Shown: piece after piece, positions 1 through 4,816 of the stretch
Numbering within the stretch: position 1 is the first letter of the stretch
Layout: every line of letters starts with the position of its first letter
From: Cyanobacteria bacterium UBA791
GTDB lineage: Bacteria; Cyanobacteriota; Vampirovibrionia; Gastranaerophilales; Gastranaerophilaceae
Direction of reading: 5' to 3'
Length of the DNA: 11,577 bases
Assembly: GCA_002297005.1 (NCBI GenBank)
Contig: DBIX01000067.1
Coordinates: forward strand, 1 to 11,577
Position numbers and translations under genes: made by a program
Notes under the pieces: generated by a model
Database searches by the model: none
What the model was told of the DNA's origin: nothing
The model's input: only the letters and a program-made list of their open reading frames with translations

Positions 1-55
1 TAAATACTTATTCAATGTTTTATAATAATGAGCAAAATTATTTATAAAAAATTCA

Positions 56-83
56 TTGACATTTATAAATATTCAAATATACT
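56..83 (+). promoter_or_regulatory. Sigma70-type promoter for the 135-792 unit
   Basis: A perfect -35 box, TTGACA, lies at 56-61 and TATACT at 78-83, with a 16-bp AT-rich spacer. Transcription should start near 90, giving a 5' leader of about 45 nt before the 30-aa peptide. The same box pair with the same spacing recurs upstream of bro at 4817-4844 on the other strand. Confidence 0.75.
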
Positions 84-134
84 TATAAACAACAAAGGCA
101 ATAACGCCAAAACAAAAAAAAGAGGAAACAAAAA

Positions 135-227
135 ATGTTTACACGTTTACAGGCTATTAAGCTAACAATCTTAATCGTATCAACAAATGCGGTTGTTACT
201 TATGTTTTACTTAGCTTATTGAAATAA
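135..227 (+). CDS. 30-aa single-span membrane peptide
   Basis: This short gene encodes 30 residues starting MFTRLQAIK. A basic N-terminus is followed by a hydrophobic stretch covering about residues 10-28 (LTILIVSTNAVVTYVLLSLL), long enough for one inner-membrane helix, with a final Lys. AGAGGA at 121-126 sits 8 nt before the ATG, and the strong promoter lies just upstream. The stop is 10 nt before the ATG of the 184-aa gene, so the two are probably co-transcribed. I do not recognise a family. Small phage proteins of this shape include holin-like, superinfection-exclusion and toxin peptides, but nothing here decides between them. Confidence 0.6.
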   Translation: MFTRLQAIKLTILIVSTNAVVTYVLLSLLK

Positions 228-237
228 GAGGTGTGTT

Positions 238-792
238 ATGAAGTATCAGATTACATTAAAAGCTATAAAAGCCGTAGAGCTTTTATCAAAGTTAAATAAA
301 AACGAATTTTTTGAGGTATTAAATGAAGACGATTTATATAGCATCAATACAGTAATTGCGACTAGAGCTATTGAAATGCTTGTTTATGACTTAACAAATG
401 AAAATAGAGAGCCATTAGTAGATACATATAACTTAGATTTAACATTTAATGATGTGCGTGCAATTTCTGATTTTTGGTGCATTTTTTCGAAATATGACTT
501 TTACAACGATGGTTGTTGTGTTTCAAGATATGGAGTAGCTCAGAGATTATGGCAAAGTGCAGGATCAAATAATTTTGAGTTTGAAGATGTTAAAATTCGA
601 AAAATTTGTTTGACTTTTGGAGAAAAAATGCGATTCGAATGTGCTGGCAATGAAGGAGATTATGATCTTCAAGAAAGTTTGATGGATGAGGCATTAGATC
701 GCTACACATCAAGCATTGAAATCGTTGGAGAGGCTTTTTATAAAATTTTAAGGTCACTAGATTTATTGACGATAAAAGAGCTTACAGAATAA
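238..792 (+). CDS. Hypothetical protein, 184 aa
   Basis: This is a soluble acidic protein of 184 residues without signal peptide, membrane helix or a motif I recognise. The start is supported by AAGAGGTG about 5-10 nt upstream of the ATG. The N-terminal half looks helical (ITLKAIKAVELLSKLNKNEF), a central Cys pair sits in DGCCVSRYG near residue 94, and the C-terminus is helical and acidic. It follows the 30-aa membrane peptide in what looks like a two-gene unit under the promoter at 56-83. Position and promoter suggest an early or lysogenic accessory gene, possibly superinfection exclusion or anti-defence, but that is inference from context only. Confidence 0.8.
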   Translation: MKYQITLKAIKAVELLSKLNKNEFFEVLNEDDLYSINTVIATRAIEMLVYDLTNENREPLVDTYNLDLTFNDVRAISDFWCIFSKYDFYNDGCCVSRYGVAQRLWQSAGSNNFEFEDVKIRKICLTFGEKMRFECAGNEGDYDLQESLMDEALDRYTSSIEIVGEAFYKILRSLDLLTIKELTE

Positions 793-795
793 AAA

Positions 796-825
796 AGTGC
801 ATTCAAGAATAAACTTAAATGCACT
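796..825 (-). terminator. Hairpin with U-tract for leftward transcription
   Basis: Arms AGTGCATT and AATGCACT, with an inner AAG/CTT extension after one mismatch, close a short AT loop. On the - strand the stem is followed directly by six T, the layout of an intrinsic terminator. On the + strand no U-tract follows. It lies immediately after the stop of the 184-aa gene and could end leftward read-through. Confidence 0.45.
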
Positions 826-850
826 ATTGAAACAATGACAATATAAATAT

Positions 851-880
851 ACAGCCTTGAACATAAAAAATCAAGGCTGT
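851..880 (+). promoter_or_regulatory. Perfect 10-bp hairpin just ahead of the 899 gene
   Basis: ACAGCCTTGA (851-860) and TCAAGGCTGT (871-880) are perfect inverted repeats around an A-rich 10-nt loop. The hairpin ends 4 nt before the GGGAG ribosome-binding site of the next gene. No U-tract follows on the + strand, so a role in mRNA stability, translation control or protein binding is as likely as termination. Confidence 0.5.
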
Positions 881-890
881 TAATGGGAGA

Positions 891-910
891 CAATGACAAT
901 GACAATGACA
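891..910 (+). repeat. CAATGA hexamer repeat carrying three start codons
   Basis: CAATGA is repeated three times plus CA. Each unit contains an in-frame ATG (893, 899, 905), giving Met-Thr-Met-Thr-Met-Thr. The Shine-Dalgarno GGGAG at 885-889 is 3, 9 and 15 nt from these starts, so 899 is best placed. A further copy of CAATGACAAT lies at 833-842. Confidence 0.75.
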
Positions 911-1537
911 TATTTTAATTTTCTTACTGGCAAAAAATACAACTCTGAAATTTCAGTTGTTTTAGAAAAATATTGTAAAAATAACAATTTGAAATTTCAC
1001 GGATTTTGTACCGTGACACAGGCTAGAAAACAGTTTATAAAAGTAAAAAAAGGGATTCATGGCGTTAAGTGTCCGATTAAAATTGCTTCTGCTGTACGAT
1101 GTTTCTATCTTTTTCCATTAACCGCATTCACTACATGCGATGATAAGCGCTCAAAGAGAAAGCAGAAAGCAGAACCAAACAGCGATCAAGCAGATAAAAT
1201 TATACGTTTTTATTTGCCTCAAGAGATGACCGAAAAGGAAAGAAAAGAACAGATAGCAGCAGCACAAAAACTTCAAAAAGAGAATGAGAAAGCATCTTTG
1301 AGACATAAGATAAGTACTTACAACAGCTATATATATATGAGTGGTCACGCTGACAAAGACGCATACAAAGTATGCTTAGATCATCGTTCAGAAGCTCAGA
1401 TAAAAGATGAGTATATGCAAGCACACTATACTTATACAGACACAGACGTGGCCCCAGTCGCAGACAACAAAAACATCATGAGTATAGATGCTGACGCATA
1501 TAGTAACGCAGATTTTATCAATGCTTATATTTTTTAA
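899..1537 (+). CDS. Possible ArdC-like (DUF1738-type) protein, about 212 aa
   Basis: The protein has an N-terminal alpha/beta part and a charged, helical tail. Residues about 38-60, reading TVTQARKQ followed by VKKGIHGVKCPI, resemble the core of the ArdC N-terminal ssDNA-binding domain, where families read W-x-T-x-x-Q-A-x then KKGEKG and a hydrophobic strand. A further strand ending FPLTAF could match the family's V-F-N-x-x-Q strand. ArdC proteins are antirestriction factors of plasmids and phages. The match is by eye and short, so the family call is tentative. A Lys/Glu-rich segment near residues 110-135 looks like a coiled coil, and the C-terminal 60 residues are acidic. GGGAG at 885-889 favours the second ATG as start. 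The terminator at 1656-1683 ends the unit. Confidence 0.7.
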   Translation: MTMTYFNFLTGKKYNSEISVVLEKYCKNNNLKFHGFCTVTQARKQFIKVKKGIHGVKCPIKIASAVRCFYLFPLTAFTTCDDKRSKRKQKAEPNSDQADKIIRFYLPQEMTEKERKEQIAAAQKLQKENEKASLRHKISTYNSYIYMSGHADKDAYKVCLDHRSEAQIKDEYMQAHYTYTDTDVAPVADNKNIMSIDADAYSNADFINAYIF

Positions 1538-1655
1538 AGAGGTACGCAAATGAAGCAATATTATACACATGCTTAATGATAAGGCTACAGATTATTATAG
1601 ATTACTTTTTAAAGACTAAAAAAAAACTAAGCAATACAGATTTAAAAAAAAATAG

Positions 1656-1683
1656 AGACGGCTTTAATTGTCGTCTTTTTTTT
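1656..1683 (+). terminator. Intrinsic terminator after the 899 gene
   Basis: Arms AGACGGC (1656-1662) and GTCGTCT (1670-1676), with one G-U pair, close a 7-nt loop and are followed by a run of T at 1677-1683. This is a standard rho-independent terminator for the left + strand unit. Confidence 0.85.
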
Positions 1684-2481
1684 GTCTCAAAACAGAGCAA
1701 ATAAAACTAAACGCCATCAAAAGCACTGAAAAAATTTGACATGTTTTAAAATTAGCATTAAAAGAGTAACTAGCGTATGAGCGCACGTACGTATATATAT
1801 TCTTAATAAACAAACATAGAACTACTTTTAACATCTCATCATCTTATCTCATCTACAGTCATATAACATAGTGAATCGAACCAGTAAAAAAAACAAAGAC
1901 AAAAACAGAAAAGGTAAAAAAAATAAAAAAAACAGAAACATAAAAAAAACAGGGTGGAAATAAAAAAAAGGTAATATCAATTTTAAAAACTCCGTTCATT
2001 TCAGTTTTATTTATCTTATCCGCTGGGGTTGTTACTTAAACGTCTCTAATGTCTAGCGTTTCATCTTGTTTCTTCTATCTTGTTATGTCTATGTGCTTTG
2101 AGCATATATCAAACTTATTACTGTAGTTACACAGCCTTTATTACATGCACTTTATGAATATTGTATAAATGATTTGCGACCAAATCTGCGACCTTTGAAT
2201 AATTCAAAAAATGATTTTGCGTTGTAATTATTTACGGTAGCATTTGCTAACTTTGATGCGGTTATAAAACTGCCGTTGTGTGTGGCTAACTAAATTACTG
2301 TTGACCTACCCCTATGCCCCCAAACGCACGCAAAAATTTCTATATTACCCCTCATAAATTTTTTCTATTTTTCCAAATTCACGTCTTATGTGCTTTTCAA
2401 ATTCACTTCCTTCTTTAATTATTGGTTCAAGTTCGAATGTATATGTAGATTGTTACATGTTTCACAAATTCGAAACAATGT
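1684..2481. other. Gene-free AT-rich stretch of about 800 bp
   Basis: I find no ORF with a credible start and ribosome-binding site on either strand. The stretch holds an A-rich low-complexity tract (about 1885-1972) and an alternating ACGTACGTATATAT segment near 1784-1798. TGCGACC is directly repeated 14 bp apart near 2176-2192. Two CAAATTCAC copies lie 24 bp apart (2374-2382, 2398-2406), and an inverted repeat TGTTTC/GAAACA (2458-2477) sits 4 bp upstream of the tRNA promoter. On the - strand around 2158-2295 about 45 codons are open but lack a start codon, so this may be gene debris. Confidence 0.5.
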
Positions 2482-2511
2482 TTGACAATTCAAACGAATA
2501 TGTATTACAAT
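2482..2511 (+). promoter_or_regulatory. Promoter of the tRNA/hairpin locus
   Basis: TTGACA (2482-2487) and TACAAT (2506-2511) are separated by 18 bp, predicting a start near 2518, exactly where the first large hairpin begins. An inverted repeat TGTTTC/GAAACA at 2458-2477 just upstream could be an operator. Confidence 0.65.
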
Positions 2512-2516
2512 AGAAA

Positions 2517-2567
2517 CATGAGCTAATAATTGTTTTTTTTTGTTGCTCTTTCGATTGTTAGCTCATG
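2517..2567 (+). ncRNA. 5' leader hairpin of the tRNA locus
   Basis: CATGAGCTAATAAT (2517-2530) pairs with 2554-2567 over 14 bp with a single U-G wobble. The 23-nt loop is dominated by nine consecutive U. It begins at the predicted transcript start and ends 5 nt before tRNA-Gln. It could protect the 5' end, guide processing or bind a protein; the U-rich loop is the kind of site Hfq/LSm proteins bind. Confidence 0.6.
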
Positions 2568-2572
2568 CCAAA

Positions 2573-2647
2573 AGGGGCATGGTGTAAAAGGTAACACAAC
2601 AGGTTTTGATCCTGTCGTTCATAGTTCGAATCTATGTGCTCTTGCCA
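2573..2647 (+). tRNA. tRNA-Gln (anticodon UUG)
   Basis: A full cloverleaf can be folded. The acceptor arms are AGGGGCA and TGCTCTT with two G-U pairs, the D-stem is GTG/CAC with GG in the loop, and the anticodon stem is ACAGG/CCTGT. The loop at 2604-2610 places TTG at 2606-2608. The T-arm is CATAG/CTATG around TTCGAAT. CCA is encoded at 2645-2647. The weak first pair (A1-U72) and G73 agree with known glutamine identity elements. It reads CAA codons, suited to an AT-rich phage. Confidence 0.92.
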
Positions 2648-2653
2648 TTTTAT

Positions 2654-2722
2654 ACTTATGAGCGCTTTTAAAAATGTTGTTTTCCTGTTTAAGCTCATTA
2701 GTCTAATAAAGCGCTCATAAGT
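2654..2722 (+). ncRNA. 15-bp perfect hairpin after tRNA-Gln
   Basis: ACTTATGAGCGCTTT (2654-2668) and its exact complement (2708-2722) enclose a 39-nt loop. It starts 6 nt after the tRNA CCA end. It is not followed by a U-tract and so is not a simple terminator. GCTCAT inside the loop (2693-2698) repeats the closing-arm sequence, so alternative pairings with ATGAGC at 2518 or 2658 are possible. Confidence 0.6.
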
Positions 2723-2785
2723 GTGAAATGATGATAAGGTTGATTTGATATGTAACTGTTTTGAATTAACGGTTTCATTTCACAC
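2721..2785 (+). ncRNA. 11-bp perfect hairpin between the tRNAs
   Basis: GTGTGAAATGA (2721-2731) pairs perfectly with TCATTTCACAC (2775-2785) around a 43-nt loop. Its left arm overlaps the preceding hairpin by two bases, so the two stack head to tail or compete at the junction. Confidence 0.55.
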
Positions 2786-2790
2786 CAACA

Positions 2791-2861
2791 TTTACGTTTT
2801 TATAGTTGCCTTGAAACTGATATACCGTAACAATATCGGGGCTAAAAGACTATAACGTAAA
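2791..2861 (+). ncRNA. Bulged long hairpin between the tRNAs
   Basis: TTTACGTT and ATAGT on the left (2791-2806) pair with ACTATAACGTAAA (2849-2861), leaving a 3-nt bulge of U. An inner GATAT/ATATC helix lies within. It is the fourth consecutive stem of this locus. Confidence 0.4.
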
Positions 2862-2874
2862 AAGGGGTTTCTCT

Positions 2875-2900
2875 CACTCTTTCCTTTGAAACAAAGAGTG
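2875..2900 (+). ncRNA. 8-bp perfect hairpin just before tRNA-Ser
   Basis: CACTCTTT (2875-2882) and AAAGAGTG (2893-2900) close a 10-nt loop, ending 7 nt before the tRNA 5' end. The placement mirrors the hairpin ahead of tRNA-Gln. Confidence 0.5.
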
Positions 2901-2907
2901 TATTTAT

Positions 2908-2998
2908 GGAGTGTTGGCAGAGTGGCTTATTGCGACTGACTACTAATCAGTTAATCGTCTTTGACGGTTCATAGGTTCAAATCCTATACATTCCTCCA
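2908..2998 (+). tRNA. Class II tRNA-Ser with anticodon ACU
   Basis: The acceptor GGAGTGT pairs with ACATTCC (one G-U). The D-stem is GCA/TGC with GG in the loop. The anticodon stem ACTGA/TCAGT holds loop CTACTAA with ACT at 2942-2944. A long variable arm (CGTC-TTT-GACG) marks class II, and the T-arm is ATAGG/CCTAT around TTCAAAT. CCA is encoded at 2996-2998. Two features are unusual: bacterial AGY-reading serine tRNAs normally carry GCU, and serine tRNAs normally have G73, but here position 34 is A and the discriminator is U. The fold is otherwise intact. Confidence 0.85.
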
Positions 2999-3000
2999 CA

Positions 3001-3041
3001 GATTTTAGTTGCTAGTAGCTGATGCAACGCTAAATAAAATC
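3001..3041 (+). ncRNA. Two-part hairpin after tRNA-Ser
   Basis: GATTTTA (3001-3007) pairs with TAAAATC (3035-3041), and GTTGC (3008-3012) with GCAAC (3024-3028), leaving an internal bulge on the 3' side. It starts 2 nt after the tRNA CCA end, so each tRNA is bracketed by stems on both sides. Confidence 0.5.
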
Positions 3042-3078
3042 GCTACAATTAAAATTTTTTGACATATCTTAAATAAAC

Positions 3079-3113
3079 AAAGCCTGTACCTATTTTTGAT
3101 ACAGGCTTTATTT
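3079..3113 (+). terminator. Terminator of the tRNA/hairpin locus
   Basis: AAAGCCTGTA (3079-3088) and TACAGGCTTT (3100-3109) form a perfect 10-bp stem followed by a U-rich tail (TTTATTT). On the - strand the stem is also followed by TTTGTTTATTT, so it could work in both directions. Confidence 0.8.
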
Positions 3114-3181
3114 AAAAGTTTTCCTAATTTACCGTTAAAACGAAAATTTATCTTCATTGATGTTATCGTGGTTATCTCCCT

Positions 3182-3218
3182 TCCTCTTCCATGTAAAAAG
3201 TGGAGGAGGATTTTTTTT
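3182..3218 (+). terminator. Terminator-like hairpin that holds the Rz ribosome-binding site
   Basis: TCCTCTTCCA (3182-3191) pairs with TGGAGGAGGA (3201-3210) over 10 bp with one U-G pair and a 9-nt loop, followed directly by eight T (3211-3218). The right arm contains AGGAGG, the Shine-Dalgarno of the Rz start at 3222. The element therefore could stop transcription and also hide the start site of the lysis genes. Confidence 0.7.
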
Positions 3219-3221
3219 ATT

Positions 3222-3725
3222 ATGATGAATTTAAAAACTTATTTATTTATTGGGACTGTAAGTGCAGCTGCATTCATATCTTACTCTCTGACTAGTTATC
3301 ATTATCAAGTAAAGATAGATGATATAAAGATTAAAAATGAAAAGATATTGAATCAAGCACTGACAGATAAGATTAAAAAGGAACAATATTTTGCAAAGGA
3401 AAGTAACAATGTACAGCGAAAACTTGAAACTAACCTTAAAGATATTTCATACGACTACAATAACTATCTTCATGGCTTTTTGTCTGATAACTCTAATAGC
3501 AATTCTGACAGGTTGTCAGACAGTAACACCAGTAGCAGTAAAAACATGCCCTCAGATTCCACAGTTACCACCACAGTTTCAAAAGGTAGATGTGAATGCA
3601 ATGGAACTGACAAAGCAAAACTTCAGCGATTATTTGAACGACAATTAACTATTGCTAGAGATTGCGATATTACAGCAACGCATTACAACGCTTTAATTGA
3701 TTTATATGATAAGGTGTCAAAATGA
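3222..3725 (+). CDS. Rz: Rz-like inner-membrane spanin subunit
   Basis: The product is probably an i-spanin, which joins the outer-membrane Rz1 lipoprotein across the periplasm and fuses the membranes at the last step of lysis. It has 167 residues: an N-terminal membrane anchor (about residues 7-25, YLFIGTVSAAAFISYSLTS), then a charged helical periplasmic segment (about 28-80), a Ser/Asn-rich middle and a C-terminal helix. The strongest evidence is a lipoprotein gene nested in another frame, the hallmark of Rz/Rz1. I chose the start from the AGGAGG 12 nt upstream; the second ATG at 3225 is equally possible. No endolysin or holin gene is recognisable next to it, which is unusual for a lysis cassette. 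Confidence 0.8.
   Translation: MMNLKTYLFIGTVSAAAFISYSLTSYHYQVKIDDIKIKNEKILNQALTDKIKKEQYFAKESNNVQRKLETNLKDISYDYNNYLHGFLSDNSNSNSDRLSDSNTSSSKNMPSDSTVTTTVSKGRCECNGTDKAKLQRLFERQLTIARDCDITATHYNALIDLYDKVSK
3409..3648 (+). CDS. Rz1: Rz1-like outer-membrane lipoprotein, nested in Rz
   Basis: This is read in a different frame entirely within Rz. The 79-residue precursor has a type II signal peptide: a Lys-containing N-region, hydrophobic residues about 18-33, then lipobox LTGC with Cys36. The mature part is 44 residues, rich in Pro near its start (TCPQIPQLPPQF), as in o-spanins. The ATG at 3409 is preceded by AAAGGAA with 7-8 nt spacing, which decides against an upstream TTG at 3391. It should be sorted to the outer membrane and pair with Rz in the periplasm. 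Confidence 0.85.
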   Translation: MYSENLKLTLKIFHTTTITIFMAFCLITLIAILTGCQTVTPVAVKTCPQIPQLPPQFQKVDVNAMELTKQNFSDYLNDN

Positions 3726-3808
3726 TAGTTATAACTTCTTTGGTTACAGCTTTTGTTATTATAAGTATCTGTTATTTGCTAACAGATATATTTGATAAAT
3801 ATAGATAA
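3722..3808 (+). CDS. 28-aa membrane peptide coupled to Rz
   Basis: The ATG overlaps the Rz stop codon (ATGA), and AAGGTG lies a few nt upstream, so translational coupling is likely. The peptide has a single hydrophobic helix (residues about 2-20, IVITSLVTAFVIISICYLL) and a short charged tail ending DIFDKYR. Its size and place at the end of a lysis cassette are compatible with a pinholin-like or antiholin-like role, but one-helix peptides of this length are too generic to name. Confidence 0.6.
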   Translation: MIVITSLVTAFVIISICYLLTDIFDKYR

Positions 3809-3814
3809 AATAAA

Positions 3815-3886
3815 GGAAGTAACGTATATGTCACTTCCGATTGTTACGTATATGTAACTTCCGGAAGGTACGGATACGTTACTTCC
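3815..3886. repeat. Three abutting 24-bp near-palindromes (candidate iterons)
   Basis: Units at 3815-3838, 3839-3862 and 3863-3886 follow each other without spacer. The consensus is a perfect palindrome with half-site GGAAGTAACGTA. Unit 1 differs from it at two positions, unit 3 at three and unit 2 at five. A fourth copy lies at 11554-11577. They occupy the convergent junction between the + strand lysis genes and bro. Tandem palindromes of fixed period fit initiator- or repressor-binding sites. Confidence 0.85.
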
Positions 3887-3909
3887 AGCATAAACAAAGA
3901 CTTTGCGCC

Positions 3910-4575
3910 TTATTCTATTTTCTGTTCATCTAAAGATAGGCAATCTTCTACAAAAGAACTTACTTTTAAGGTTACATTCTGCAACTCTTCTAATTCTCTG
4001 TTCCATTGTTCTTTGTTAGCCTTAATCTTCTTCTTTAATTTTAAGAACTCAAATACAAGTGAATTCTTATCAATACCGAATTTAAATTTATCATCGGCTG
4101 ATTTAAATTCTTTTGACACAGATAAATTCTGATTGCCTTTATAATCCTTTAATTTGTTTTCGTATTCCTGTTTAATCTGTTCTTTACCTGTTGCCATCCC
4201 AACTTCATAACCTGCATTAAATTCATTCTTAGCAGAATAAGAACCTTTCTTTCTGATACTTGGCAATACTTCGTTGCATATCCACTGTCTAAATTCTCTT
4301 GCAACCTTTGCGCGTGATCTCATCATTACGAAGTAAAGTTGTGGCTCGGTGATGAAGTTAGCTTCAATTCTTGAGCCGTCAGGGCGAGTGACCACACCTA
4401 TGTTTAACATAGGGATGCTAAATTCCTCTTTAATTTGGTTAACGATATTATTTGCATTGGTTAACTGAAGACTTGCGCATACATCAGCTAAGCAGAATAA
4501 ATACTCATTCTGATTGTTATTAAGTACACGTACATTTGAATTGTGAAAATTATAAGCGATTAAAGAATTAGACAT
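3910..4575 (-). CDS. Bro-N domain antirepressor-like protein
   Basis: The 221-aa protein begins with a Bro-N domain (about residues 10-113), the DNA-binding domain found in phage antirepressors and baculovirus BRO proteins. Recognisable parts are YLFCLADVCASLQL near 25-38 and FITEPQLYFVMMRSRA with FRQWICNEVLPSIRKKGSY at 74-113. The C-terminal half is Lys/Glu-rich and probably coiled coil, suited to oligomerisation or partner binding, and is not the Phage_antitermin/KilA-C type that I would recognise. AGGAGA at 4585-4590 fixes the start. It has its own promoter and a long structured leader, so it seems regulated apart from the genes upstream. Confidence 0.88.
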   Translation of the reverse strand: MSNSLIAYNFHNSNVRVLNNNQNEYLFCLADVCASLQLTNANNIVNQIKEEFSIPMLNIGVVTRPDGSRIEANFITEPQLYFVMMRSRAKVAREFRQWICNEVLPSIRKKGSYSAKNEFNAGYEVGMATGKEQIKQEYENKLKDYKGNQNLSVSKEFKSADDKFKFGIDKNSLVFEFLKLKKKIKANKEQWNRELEELQNVTLKVSSFVEDCLSLDEQKIE

Positions 4576-4816
4576 TTGATTATGTCTCCTATGTATTACA
4601 TTCTATAAATACCCTAAAGGTTAGGGCGGTGAGTGCTAGAAAACTCGTACATAGTCGAGCGGTGTTTATTCAATATATTCACACCACACTCACCATACAG
4701 CAGATACAGTTAGTCTAGTGACTATTTGTATTAAGTGGTGAGATGACGCTTGTCGCAACATCTGCGCTATGTATATGTCGTGTTTTCTAGGCACGGTAGC
4801 AACTGCTACTATTCGT
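4576..4816 (-). promoter_or_regulatory. Structured 5' leader of bro, about 235 nt
   Basis: Reading leftward from the predicted start near 4810, the RNA can form GTAGC/GCTAC, CGTG/CACG and AGATG/CATCT hairpins and an ATACA-TAGTC/GACTA-TGTAT hairpin (4704-4731). A closed stem of GGTGAGTG (4628-4635) with CACTCACC (4687-4694) encloses CTCG/CGAG and GGTGT/ACACC helices, a possible three-way junction. CCCTAA/TTAGGG (4612-4626) ends just before the ribosome-binding site. CTCACCA at 4689-4695 can also pair with TGGTGAG at 4736-4742, which excludes the junction. This suggests an RNA switch or attenuator. Confidence 0.55.

Noticed and set aside
1151..1570. Three overlapping - strand frames (1151-1348, 1200-1424, 1388-1570)
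   Set aside because: They lie opposite the 899-1537 gene, have no ribosome-binding site and a residue make-up expected of antisense frames.
1569..1619. 16-codon ORF (MLNDKATDYYRLLFKD) after the 899 gene
   Set aside because: It is too short and lacks a Shine-Dalgarno; an 8-codon ORF at 1550 has no better claim.
1736..1761. TTGACA after the left terminator
   Set aside because: The best -10 candidates have 12-16-bp spacers and poor matches, and no gene follows.
3059..3064. TTGACA as a promoter for Rz
   Set aside because: No -10 box lies at suitable distance and the terminator stem begins 15 bp downstream.
3096..3221. Upstream extension of the Rz frame
   Set aside because: It would start at TTG inside a terminator and lacks a ribosome-binding site; AGGAGG places the start at 3222 or 3225.
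3815..3886. CRISPR array
   Set aside because: The repeats abut with no spacers and are palindromic throughout, so they are iteron- or operator-like.
3863..3905. 15-codon - strand ORF through the iteron array (MLEVTYPYLPEVTYT)
   Set aside because: It has no ribosome-binding site and is explained by the repeat keeping an open frame.
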